Shown one piece after another: positions 6,474 through 13,339 of a stretch of 16,600 bases of DNA. A model generated the notes under the pieces. That model was given only the letters and a program-made list of their open reading frames with translations. It was not told the DNA's origin and ran no database searches. Source of the stretch: Chloroflexota bacterium (lineage in GTDB: Bacteria > Chloroflexota > Dehalococcoidia > Lucifugimonadales > Australimonadaceae); the NCBI GenBank assembly GCA_026713505.1, contig JAPOOH010000159.1:1-16600 (forward strand), written 5' to 3'. The number at the start of each line of letters is the position of its first letter. Within the stretch, counting starts at the first letter, position 1. The position numbers and the translations under genes are program-made.

Positions 6474-7757
6474 ATGCCGCCTGACGAGCAAGAAGCGCAA
6501 GCTCCCTCTACCGAAGCGAGGCCGGCGACGGGAATGCGAGGCTGGGCTGAGCGCAATCAGACGCTCGTATCGCTGCTGGTGCCCGCGTTCCTGCTGGGGG
6601 TGGGCCGCGGCTTCATCGTCCCGGTACTTCCGCTGATAGCGATCGACTTCGGTGCGGGCGCCACCGGAGCCGGGCTTCTCATCTTCGTGCCGATGCTCGG
6701 TGGGGTCATCGTCTCGCTGCCCACCGGTTATCTCATGGACCGCATAGGGCGGCGGAAGCTGCTCATCCTCAGCACGCTGATCCTGTCGTTGTCGGCGCTA
6801 CTGGTTCTCCGGGCCTCGAGCTTCAACGAGATCCTCTTCTACCTGGGGATCAACGGCCTGGCGCAACAGATGTGGCAGATGACCAGGCTCACCGTCATAG
6901 CGGACTCCAGCGCGCAGAACCAACGCGGACGCATGATTACCGGCATGGCAGGAGTGAACCGGGCCGGCACTCTGCTGGGGCCGCTTGCCGGCGGGGCCAT
7001 CGCATTGCTGGACCTGCGCCTGCCATTCCTCTTCTTCGGAATCTTCGCGCTCCTGGCTACGGTGCCCTCCTACCTTTTCGTGCGTGAGACGGCGCCCGCC
7101 GTTCTGGCGCGCCGCCGGGGTGATACAGCGGCAGCGCAGGTGGACATCTCCTGGGCGCGGCTCATCACGAAACCGGTGATCGTGCTGTTCGCGGCGCAGT
7201 TCATGGCAAACGCTGGACGCGGCGGGGTGCAGGGGCAGGGCGGTATCTACGTCGCCTATGCGGCCTTCGCCTACGGCCTGAACTCGCTTGCGCTGGGCGG
7301 CCTCAGCTCAGCAATGGGTATAGTGGGCGTCCCGGTGACACTGATGGCCGGGCAGGTCATGGACCGGTTCGGGCGGAAGCGCACTATCGTTCCGGCGAGC
7401 GCGCTCCTGGCTGTGGGGCTCTGGACGATGGGAGGCGTTGCCTGGGGCGAACTGGGGTTGCCGTTCTTCATCCTGGGTTTCGTCACCATCAACCTGGCAG
7501 TGTCGTTCATGGCGGGTTCGATGCAGACCCTGGGCTCGGACGTGGCGCCCGCGGCGGCACGGGGCAAGTTCTTCGGTGTGAACCGTCTCATCGCGGAGGC
7601 GGGCTCCGCAAGCAACCCCGGCATATTCACACTCGCGGTGGCGGTGATTGCGGGAGCAGGCGGATTCACGGTGGCGTTCGTTTCGATGGGAGGGTTCGCC
7701 ATAGGCGCGTCGCTGCTCATAGGGTTCGTGCTGCGGGAGACGCTGCGCAGGGACTGA
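6474..7757 (+). CDS. MFS transporter
   Basis: This 427-residue major facilitator superfamily protein has about twelve membrane segments. The loop between the second and third carries motif A (GYLMDRIGRRK, about 85-95), and the matching loop in the second half is GQVMDRFGRKR (about 293-303), showing the internal two-fold repeat. A hydrophilic 25-residue N-terminus precedes the first helix. Arg-rich signatures after helix 4 (NQRGRMITGMAG) are common in drug/metabolite exporters. It is third in the crotonase-flavoprotein-MFS operon, starting 3 bases after the flavoprotein stop. It probably exports or imports the compound handled by those enzymes, but direction and substrate cannot be read. The stop is 11 bases from that of the convergent regulator. 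Confidence 0.92.
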   Translation: MPPDEQEAQAPSTEARPATGMRGWAERNQTLVSLLVPAFLLGVGRGFIVPVLPLIAIDFGAGATGAGLLIFVPMLGGVIVSLPTGYLMDRIGRRKLLILSTLILSLSALLVLRASSFNEILFYLGINGLAQQMWQMTRLTVIADSSAQNQRGRMITGMAGVNRAGTLLGPLAGGAIALLDLRLPFLFFGIFALLATVPSYLFVRETAPAVLARRRGDTAAAQVDISWARLITKPVIVLFAAQFMANAGRGGVQGQGGIYVAYAAFAYGLNSLALGGLSSAMGIVGVPVTLMAGQVMDRFGRKRTIVPASALLAVGLWTMGGVAWGELGLPFFILGFVTINLAVSFMAGSMQTLGSDVAPAAARGKFFGVNRLIAEAGSASNPGIFTLAVAVIAGAGGFTVAFVSMGGFAIGASLLIGFVLRETLRRD

Positions 7758-7768
7758 GTCGCAGCGCC

Positions 7769-8938
7769 CTACGCGAGGGCTGGGCGCATCCGGCGGGAGT
7801 AGGGCCCGAGGCGAGCGGAGGGAGACGCAACCGAGCCGCCGTGCTCATTCTCGACGGACATCGTGCTCGCGCCGTAGATGACGTATTCCTGCCCCGTCTG
7901 GAAGCGCTCGCCGCGTATCATGCTGGAGAGCAGCTGAGATGCGCCGCGGCCCACCCGCCCTATCGGGATGGTCACGAATGTGAACGGCCGACCGGCCAGT
8001 TGGGGAACGAGCGCCCGGTTGCCCAGCGAGACGATGCTGATGTCGTCCGGCCAAGTGATGCCCCCGGCGAAGCATGCACGTGCGATCGTGGGGAGTTGCG
8101 ATGGCGGGGTGAAGACTGCGCTTGCGGCTGCGAGGGCGTCGGCGAGTTCACGCGAAGTCTCGCCTTCCTGTGCCCAGATGATCGAGTCCTCATCGAAGTT
8201 GAGGCCCAGGTTGCTCCACGCGCGGTCGAGTCCCCTGTAGCGCCCGCCGAAGCCGGCGCCGCCCACGGCGAGCACGGCGTGCACTTGCTCGTGGCCAAGT
8301 TTCCGCAGCAGGCCCGCGGCCATCTCGACGGCGGCGACGTAGTCCCAACCTATGCTGCCGATCCCTTCGGGGACGGCCACCGAGGAGCCTGTCCAGGGCT
8401 TGAGGAGCACGACCGGAATGCCTGCGGCGGTAACCGGCTTGAGCGATGCGAAGAGATCCTCGTCCGGATCGGGAACGTCGCCAGGTACGCCGCAAAGGAG
8501 AAGCCCGTCCACGTCACCGCGAACGGCCCACTGCAGGTAGGCGCGCCGTTGACGGTGCTCCCCGCCACAGTCGAGGGCCATGCACTGGTAGCCCATGCCC
8601 TCCAACGCGGTGCGGGCAACCCGTGCGAGGGAACCGAACAGGCCGGGACTCATCAGGTCCCACGTGATGAGGGCCACCACCGGCTGGGAACTCTTCGCTC
8701 TCAGCGCAAGCCGCTCCTGCTGGACCCCGAGCGTCTCCAGCTCACGTACGGCCATCTGGGCGAGTTCGTCGTGTGGTACTCCCATCTCTTCGAGTAGGTC
8801 GCAGAGGGTGCCGAGCCTATGGCTCGGCACGTGGACGCGGCCGGTGCACCAGTTGTGGACTGTCTGCACGGACACGTTGAGCTGGTGCGCCAGGCCGGCA
8901 CGAGAGATGTGATGCGCTTTCAACAGCGGACCAAGCAT
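7769..8938 (-). CDS. XRE-type HTH joined to LacI/GalR-type periplasmic-binding-like domain regulator
   Basis: This 389-residue regulator has an unusual make-up. Residues 1-54 form a Cro/C1 (XRE) helix-turn-helix, with SRAGLAHQLNVSVQTVHNW as helices 2-3 and a C-terminal RLGTLCDLLEEMGV. The classic LacI TVSRVLN recognition helix and hinge are absent. A linker of about 30 residues leads to a type 1 periplasmic-binding-like domain from about 86 (PVVALITWDLMSPGLFGSLA), including DGLLLCG, GIPVVLL, DDISIVSLGN and PFTFVTIPIGRVGRGA, the usual LacI C-core landmarks. It is read divergently from the binding-protein gene at 9121, which suggests it controls that transport locus in response to its ligand. 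GAGGAC precedes the ATG at 8938. It ends 11 bases from the convergent MFS gene. Confidence 0.85.
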   Translation of the reverse strand: MLGPLLKAHHISRAGLAHQLNVSVQTVHNWCTGRVHVPSHRLGTLCDLLEEMGVPHDELAQMAVRELETLGVQQERLALRAKSSQPVVALITWDLMSPGLFGSLARVARTALEGMGYQCMALDCGGEHRQRRAYLQWAVRGDVDGLLLCGVPGDVPDPDEDLFASLKPVTAAGIPVVLLKPWTGSSVAVPEGIGSIGWDYVAAVEMAAGLLRKLGHEQVHAVLAVGGAGFGGRYRGLDRAWSNLGLNFDEDSIIWAQEGETSRELADALAAASAVFTPPSQLPTIARACFAGGITWPDDISIVSLGNRALVPQLAGRPFTFVTIPIGRVGRGASQLLSSMIRGERFQTGQEYVIYGASTMSVENEHGGSVASPSARLGPYSRRMRPALA

Positions 8939-9024
8939 CGTGTCTTGTCCTCATGGAATATAAACAGTATTACAACATTCAACAGAGCGTTTTGCAATGC
9001 CGTTTGATGACACATCGTTCATTC

Positions 9025-9040
9025 CGTGATAAAAATCACG
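9025..9040. promoter_or_regulatory. Perfect palindrome CGTGAT-N4-ATCACG, operator candidate
   Basis: Six-base arms separated by AAAA form a 16-base site in the middle of the AT-rich divergent region, overlapping the candidate plus-strand -10. Size and symmetry suit a dimeric helix-turn-helix regulator such as the gene at 7769-8938. Binding is inference. Confidence 0.5.
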
Positions 9041-9054
9041 CGATTATGACCGGA

Positions 9055-9069
9055 CCGCACGGCGTGCGG
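9055..9069. promoter_or_regulatory. Perfect inverted repeat CCGCAC-ggc-GTGCGG
   Basis: Six-base arms with a 3-base centre lie 15 bases after the first palindrome. It differs in sequence from the first palindrome, so it may be a different site or an RNA hairpin in the leader rather than a second copy of one operator. Confidence 0.35.
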
Positions 9070-9077
9070 GCGTTCAA

Positions 9078-9099
9078 GCACTCTGCCCAGGTAGAGTGC
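9078..9099. promoter_or_regulatory. Inverted repeat GCACTCT-N8-AGAGTGC in the leader
   Basis: Seven-base perfect arms with an 8-base spacer end 12 bases before the Shine-Dalgarno of the binding-protein gene. It could be an operator placed after the start of transcription or a leader hairpin. Confidence 0.45.
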
Positions 9100-9120
9100 A
9101 GGACGATGCAGGGAGGAGAC

Positions 9121-10473
9121 ATGCGTATTCGACCGACCCGATGGCTCGCAGGAGTCGTCATTGCCGTGGCCATGGTGGCCGTGCTGGCTGCCTGTGGCGG
9201 TGAGGACCCCACGGCCACGCCGCAACCGACCGCTACGCCGACCGTCGAGGCGATGATGGAGGACCCGACTCCCACGCCTGACGCGATGATGGAGGAACCG
9301 ACTCCTACGCCTGAGGCGATGGACAGTGGCGGTACGCAGCCGTCTCAGCCGGCCCCGACGCCTACGCCCGTGCCCGCGCCGACCGCCACTCCGACTCCGC
9401 CGCCGGGCTTTGACGCGGCTGAGTACTTCAGCGGCAAGACGGTGCGGATAGTGGCGAACTCCTCGCCCGGTGGCGGCACGGACACACAGGGCCGCGTGAT
9501 GGCGGCGTTCATGAGCCAGTACATCCCCGGCAACCCGCGGGTGGTATTCACCAACCAGCCCAACAAGCCGCTGGAGTACATCTACGCCGCGACCGAAGCG
9601 CCGAAGGACGGCACCTACGTCTCCTGGAACAGCACGCCGCAGCTGTCATTCGGTTTCAGTGAAGAGACTCTCAACATCAAGCGGAGCACGTTCGAGGCCC
9701 TGGGCTCAACCATCGACCCCACGCGTGGATGGATGCTGTACGACCCGGTCGGAAACCTGGGGGCCAGTGCAGCGAATAGCTGCCTGTGGGACTACTCCGG
9801 GCAGAGCAGCACGGGCGGCGGCGCGCACGGCGAGTTCCTGCTGGCCGACGAACTCTCCGACATCGCTGAGGGCAACCCCACGCTGCTTGCCTCTGTGTTC
9901 GCGGCCGAGCAGTTGGACATCCCGTTCCGCTACTTCGGGTTCGACACTGTCGACACGAACGCGGTGCGTCTGATGTGGGCGCGCGGCGACATCAACAGCA
10001 CGGTGCGCGCGAGCCTCTGGTACCGGTTCCCGGTAGAGAACCCGGACTGGATCCCCAGCGGCCTGATGCGTCTGATGGCGGGCATGGGCCCCGGCGAGTT
10101 GAAGGGCAACGCGCAGACGGAACCGCACTGCGAAGACGTGCGCAACTACTTCAACGACGACCAGACGTTCGTCTTCAACTCGATGATGGGTCCGACAAAC
10201 TACGCTTCGAAGACGCTCTGGCTGCCGCCGGGCACGCCGGGCCACATCGCGGATGCGTTGTCCTCCGCCTTCGAAGAAGCGCTGACGACGGACGCAGAGC
10301 TCATATCGAAGTACGGCGCCGTTGCGGGTGAGTCTCCCGGTTGGACGGGCAGGGCCGAGATACAGGCGGCGACGCTCGAGAACGAGGAATTGCTGCTAGG
10401 CTCACAGGCGGTTATCGAAGAGCAGAAGGCGCGGCTGCTGCCGAAGTACTTCTCCCAGTACATCAGCGGGTAG
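9121..10473 (+). CDS. TctC-like substrate-binding lipoprotein of a TTT transporter (copy 1)
   Basis: This is a 450-residue extracytoplasmic binding protein. The signal peptide ends L22-A23-A24-Cys25, a good lipobox, so it is membrane-anchored. Residues 26-96 form a Thr/Pro/Glu-rich tether with an 11-residue repeat (AMMEDPTPTPD, AMMEEPTPTPE). The binding domain starts near 97 with GKTVRIVANSSPGGGTDTQGR, the region where TctC proteins contact the ligand carboxylate, and ends LPKYFSQYISG. The permease gene follows 96 bases downstream. The frame stays open upstream to 8953, but the ATG at 9121 is preferred for its GGAGG and its clean signal peptide. The ligand is an organic acid by family. An aromatic carboxylate is only a guess from the oxygenase genes upstream. 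It is about 79% identical to the protein at 13340-14689 over the binding domain. Confidence 0.85.
   Translation: MRIRPTRWLAGVVIAVAMVAVLAACGGEDPTATPQPTATPTVEAMMEDPTPTPDAMMEEPTPTPEAMDSGGTQPSQPAPTPTPVPAPTATPTPPPGFDAAEYFSGKTVRIVANSSPGGGTDTQGRVMAAFMSQYIPGNPRVVFTNQPNKPLEYIYAATEAPKDGTYVSWNSTPQLSFGFSEETLNIKRSTFEALGSTIDPTRGWMLYDPVGNLGASAANSCLWDYSGQSSTGGGAHGEFLLADELSDIAEGNPTLLASVFAAEQLDIPFRYFGFDTVDTNAVRLMWARGDINSTVRASLWYRFPVENPDWIPSGLMRLMAGMGPGELKGNAQTEPHCEDVRNYFNDDQTFVFNSMMGPTNYASKTLWLPPGTPGHIADALSSAFEEALTTDAELISKYGAVAGESPGWTGRAEIQAATLENEELLLGSQAVIEEQKARLLPKYFSQYISG
9250..9315 (+). repeat. Two tandem 33-base units encoding the lipoprotein tether
   Basis: Units at 9250-9282 and 9283-9315 encode AMMEDPTPTPD and AMMEEPTPTPE and differ at a few bases; a third copy begins at 9316. 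The number of units would set the length of the spacer between membrane and binding domain. Confidence 0.75.
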
Positions 10474-10500
10474 GGCCACCTGGAGAACGCAGGCTGTAGT

Positions 10501-10540
10501 CGAAGGGGGGCGGACGAGCTACTCGTTTCGCCCCCCTTCG
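10501..10540 (+). promoter_or_regulatory. Strong intercistronic hairpin between binding protein and permease
   Basis: A perfect 12-base stem (CGAAGGGGGGCG at 10501-10512, CGCCCCCCTTCG at 10529-10540) encloses a second 5-base stem (ACGAG 10514-10518, CTCGT 10522-10526). No U-run follows. Hairpins in this position, as between malE and malF, are known to stabilise the binding-protein message and lower permease expression. The same role is likely here, with partial termination as the alternative. Confidence 0.7.
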
Positions 10541-10569
10541 GACCTAACCCCGATCAGGGAGAATAAGCG

Positions 10570-12621
10570 ATGCTGGCTGACTTCTGGACGGGACTCTCTT
10601 ATCTAGGAACTGCAGGCTACTGGTACGGTTTTCTGCTCGCGGTATTCATCACCGTTCCCATCGCCCTGATTCCGGGCATATCAGCCACCCTGGTGATGGC
10701 CATCATGATTCCGTTCATCGTGATCTCGGTGGACGACCCGGTTATCGGTCTCGTGATGCTGGCGGTGCTCACCGGCATCGACAACACCCTCGACTCCATC
10801 CCGTCCATCCTGCTCGGCATGCCGGGCGGCGCGACGCAGGTGACGTTCCTGGAAGGGAACCAGCTGGCGCAACGTGGCGAGGCGGCGCACACGCTGGGGG
10901 CGGTCTATGCCGTCTCGGCCATAGGCGGCGTCGTGGGCGCGCTTTCGCTCGCCGTCATCATCCCCGTCATCGCACCGTTCGTCCTCAAGTTCGGCTTCGC
11001 GGAGATCGCCGCGATGGCGATCTTCGGCGTTGCGATGGTCGCCGCCCTGAGCGGCGGCGCGATGGTCAAGGGCATGTTCGCTGCGTGCCTGGGCATGCTC
11101 TTGGGCACGGTTGGCCCCGGCAAGGTGAGCCTGGACTTCCGCTACATGTTTGAACAGCAGTGGTTGTGGGAAGGGCTGCCCCTCATCGCGACCACCATCG
11201 GCGTATTCGCGCTGCCGGAGATCATCGACCTCACGATGACGCGCAAGCCGCTCGCGCCCAAGAACGCCCGGATCAGCTACCACGAGATATTCAAGGGCGC
11301 GCGGTACGGCTTCGCCCGCTGGCCGATGGCGATAAGGCAATCGCTCTTTGGCGTCTTCCTGGGTGCGGTGCCCGGTATCGGCAGCGGCGTCGTGGACTGG
11401 ATGTCATACGCATTCGGCATCTTCTGGTCCAAGGACAAGACCCAATTCGGCAAAGGCTCGCTGGATGGCGTGCTGTTCGCTGAGTCCGCGCAGAACTCCA
11501 AGGAGGGCGGGCAGGCCGTCCCGACGCTGGCGCTGGGCATCCCCGGAGGGCGCGCGTGGGCGTTCGTCATCCTGGCTATGCTTTCATACGGCATAGCGCC
11601 GGGCCCGCGGATGCTGGAGGACCACGCAGACATCACCATCATGATTATCGTGAGCCTGGGGCTTGGGAACCTCATGGTGACGATGCTTGGCCTCGGATTC
11701 ACCCGGCAGATGGCGCGTCTGACGCTTATCCCGTACCCGGTGCTGGGATTCCTCATCATTCCCATATCGCTTCTGGCGGCGTTCCAGGATACCCGGGACG
11801 TGAGCGCCATTGGCATCGTGCTCGTTGGTGCGGGATTGGGCATGCTGATGAAGCGGTACCGGTGGCCGCGCCCGCCGCTGCTCATCGGTTTCATCCTCGG
11901 CCCCATCATCGAATCGAACATCACAAACTCGGTCGCACGGTACGACTGGGTAGGCACGTTCACGCGCCCACTGTTCATCGTGCTCCTGGTGATCGCGATC
12001 GTTATCGGCGCCCTGTTCGTGAAGTTCATGAGCGGTGGCACTGGCACGCAGGCTGTAGATGAAGAGACCGGTATGGCGGGTGACAGGCCCACACCGGCGG
12101 GCGGAGCTCCCGGCATCATCGCTCGGTTGACGAGCCGAGGCTGGCGGTGGCGGGAAGAGCAGTGGTTCACCCTCGCACTGATAGCCATGATGGCGTACGC
12201 CATCTGGGAGGCGGTCAGCTACTCGTTCTTCGGCAGGTGGTTCCCGCTCAGCCTGGCCTCCATCGGCATCATCTTCTGCGTCGTGCAGTTCGTCCGGGAG
12301 GGCCTGGGCGCAGAGACCGGCGATATTATGGATATAGGTATCCGCAGCCGAGGGATGGCAGGCGCTCGCTCCGCGGGGCTCATCTTCCTCGCCATGCTGG
12401 GGGTCATGCTCATCATGACCGGCGTGATCGAGGAGGGGCTCAAGTGGGGCGCCGTGGTCATCGCAACGTTCGGCCCGATGCTGATGATGCAGAACAAGAC
12501 AGGCTACATAGGCGGGGTCATCGCCGGAGTCGTCATAATCATCCTGAACTTCCTTTTCTTCGACTACATGCTCGCGGTCATCTGGCCGAACCCGTTCATC
12601 CTGGACTGGTTGGCCGGCTAG
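10570..12621 (+). CDS. Fused TctA-TctB permease of a tripartite tricarboxylate transporter
   Basis: This 683-residue membrane protein joins two subunits that are normally separate. Residues 1 to about 490 are TctA: ITVPIALIPGISATLVMA (27-44) and GVFLGAVPGIGSGVVDW (261-277) are the two pseudo-repeat PG motifs, with SILLGMPGGATQ (79-90) and LALGIPGGRAWAF (320-332) after them. A hydrophilic linker (about 487-528) leads to a TctB-like domain (about 529-683) with four membrane segments and the WFPLSLASIGIIF signature near 557-569. TctA forms the main transport channel, usually driven by a proton or sodium gradient, while TctB is the small essential partner. Typical TctA ends near 500 residues and TctB is about 150, so the lengths add up. 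GGGAGAA lies before the ATG. It is the only permease gene for two binding proteins in the window. Confidence 0.9.
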   Translation: MLADFWTGLSYLGTAGYWYGFLLAVFITVPIALIPGISATLVMAIMIPFIVISVDDPVIGLVMLAVLTGIDNTLDSIPSILLGMPGGATQVTFLEGNQLAQRGEAAHTLGAVYAVSAIGGVVGALSLAVIIPVIAPFVLKFGFAEIAAMAIFGVAMVAALSGGAMVKGMFAACLGMLLGTVGPGKVSLDFRYMFEQQWLWEGLPLIATTIGVFALPEIIDLTMTRKPLAPKNARISYHEIFKGARYGFARWPMAIRQSLFGVFLGAVPGIGSGVVDWMSYAFGIFWSKDKTQFGKGSLDGVLFAESAQNSKEGGQAVPTLALGIPGGRAWAFVILAMLSYGIAPGPRMLEDHADITIMIIVSLGLGNLMVTMLGLGFTRQMARLTLIPYPVLGFLIIPISLLAAFQDTRDVSAIGIVLVGAGLGMLMKRYRWPRPPLLIGFILGPIIESNITNSVARYDWVGTFTRPLFIVLLVIAIVIGALFVKFMSGGTGTQAVDEETGMAGDRPTPAGGAPGIIARLTSRGWRWREEQWFTLALIAMMAYAIWEAVSYSFFGRWFPLSLASIGIIFCVVQFVREGLGAETGDIMDIGIRSRGMAGARSAGLIFLAMLGVMLIMTGVIEEGLKWGAVVIATFGPMLMMQNKTGYIGGVIAGVVIIILNFLFFDYMLAVIWPNPFILDWLAG

Positions 12622-12641
12622 GCCGGCGCAGCTGAGATCAG

Positions 12642-12677
12642 AAGGAAAGAGGCTCTACGGAGCCTCTTTCCTTTGTG
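12642..12677 (+). terminator. Terminator with 14-base stem and UACG tetraloop
   Basis: AAGGAAAGAGGCTC (12642-12655) and GAGCCTCTTTCCTT (12660-12673) pair perfectly around TACG, giving a C(UACG)G loop of the extra-stable UNCG class. The stem's 3' arm ends in TTT followed by GTG, a weak U-tract. It lies 21 bases after the permease stop and probably ends the first transport transcript. Confidence 0.8.
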
Positions 12678-12750
12678 ATGGGCATCCGGCAGGTCCCGGA
12701 GAAGTGTTACATTTCATGGAGCGTTGGAAAGCGCGTTGCGAAGGTAGGAA

Positions 12751-13215
12751 ATGAGACTCACTTTGCGTTGGGTATTTGCAGGACTCGTGATCGCCGTACT
12801 GGCAGTGACGGCCGGTTTGATGCGTCTTGGGCAGGTTGGCGAACTGGCCGAGCGGGCTGAACGGGTAGTGGCGGTCTACGAGAACGCGACGCTGACCTAC
12901 TCGACGCAGGCAGGCCAGGTGATCACTATTCCGCAGACCGACGACTGCAAGCAGTACGCCACGCCGCCATCCCGGGAATGTCGATTGCGCTTCACGAACG
13001 GCGATGAAGTGGTACTGACGTTCGATTCCGCCGAACCCATGCGCACCTGGAGGGGGCCCACACCGGGCGGACAATTGGCTACCGGGTTGCTCTGGGGCGG
13101 CATCGCTCTGGGGATATTCGCCCTTTTGTGGCTATGGTTCACCTCGCCGCTGTACCGGCGCCTCAGGCGCCCGGAGATACCCGGAGAACAATCCCCCTCT
13201 GCAGGGCCGGACTAG
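12751..13215 (+). CDS. Small membrane protein of unknown function with two membrane segments
   Basis: I do not recognise this 154-residue protein. A first membrane helix lies at about 8-24 (VFAGLVIAVLAVTAGLM) and a second at about 110-131 (ATGLLWGGIALGIFALLWLWF), followed by a basic, Pro-rich tail. The roughly 80-residue region between them should be outside the cell. It contains Cys66 and Cys77, which could form a disulfide, and beta-rich stretches such as ATLTYSTQAGQVITI and FTNGDEVVLTFDS. This layout recalls DUF3592-like proteins, but that is only resemblance. AGGTAGGA sits before the ATG. It lies between the permease terminator and the second binding protein, so it may have been carried along with the duplicated transport genes or may be an accessory of the transporter. 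Confidence 0.75.
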   Translation: MRLTLRWVFAGLVIAVLAVTAGLMRLGQVGELAERAERVVAVYENATLTYSTQAGQVITIPQTDDCKQYATPPSRECRLRFTNGDEVVLTFDSAEPMRTWRGPTPGGQLATGLLWGGIALGIFALLWLWFTSPLYRRLRRPEIPGEQSPSAGPD

Positions 13216-13339
13216 CGCCCAGCTGCCCATTCGCACCGTTCCGTGGCGCGTTGGCCATGTCCGCGATGGACAGGCGCAACATCTGCGCTTATGCTTGTGG
13301 CGAATCCGGTGCATCCTTGCGGCGGAACAGGAGGATATC
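13216..13339 (+). promoter_or_regulatory. Leader of the second binding-protein gene
   Basis: This 124-base gap has AGGAGG at 13329-13334, five bases before the ATG at 13340. A short inverted repeat TGTCC-GCGAT-GGACA (5-base arms) near 13258-13272 and a -10-like TATGCT near 13290 are visible. There is no convincing -35 box, and none of the three repeats found before copy 1 recurs here. Confidence 0.3.

Larger units (their letters stand above)
8939..9120. promoter_or_regulatory. AT-rich divergent control region between regulator and transport operon
   Basis: These 182 bases separate two divergent starts and are much richer in A+T (especially 8944-9050) than their surroundings. On the minus strand TATATT (8962-8957) and TAATAC (8972-8967) are -10-like, with TTGCAA at 8997-8992 as a poor -35. 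On the plus strand TTGATG (9004-9009) precedes TGATAA (9027-9032) by 17 bases. None is strong. Three perfect inverted repeats listed separately lie in the half nearest the binding-protein gene. GGAGG at 9112-9116 is that gene's Shine-Dalgarno. Confidence 0.6.

Noticed and set aside
8953..9120. N-terminal extension of the first binding protein
   Set aside because: The frame is open, but the stretch is AT-rich regulatory DNA with inverted repeats, and the ATG at 9121 has both a Shine-Dalgarno and a lipoprotein signal peptide directly after it.
9250..9315. Short tandem repeats considered as a CRISPR or mobile-element signature
   Set aside because: The repeats are in frame, encode the lipoprotein tether, have no spacers between them, and recur in the paralogue.
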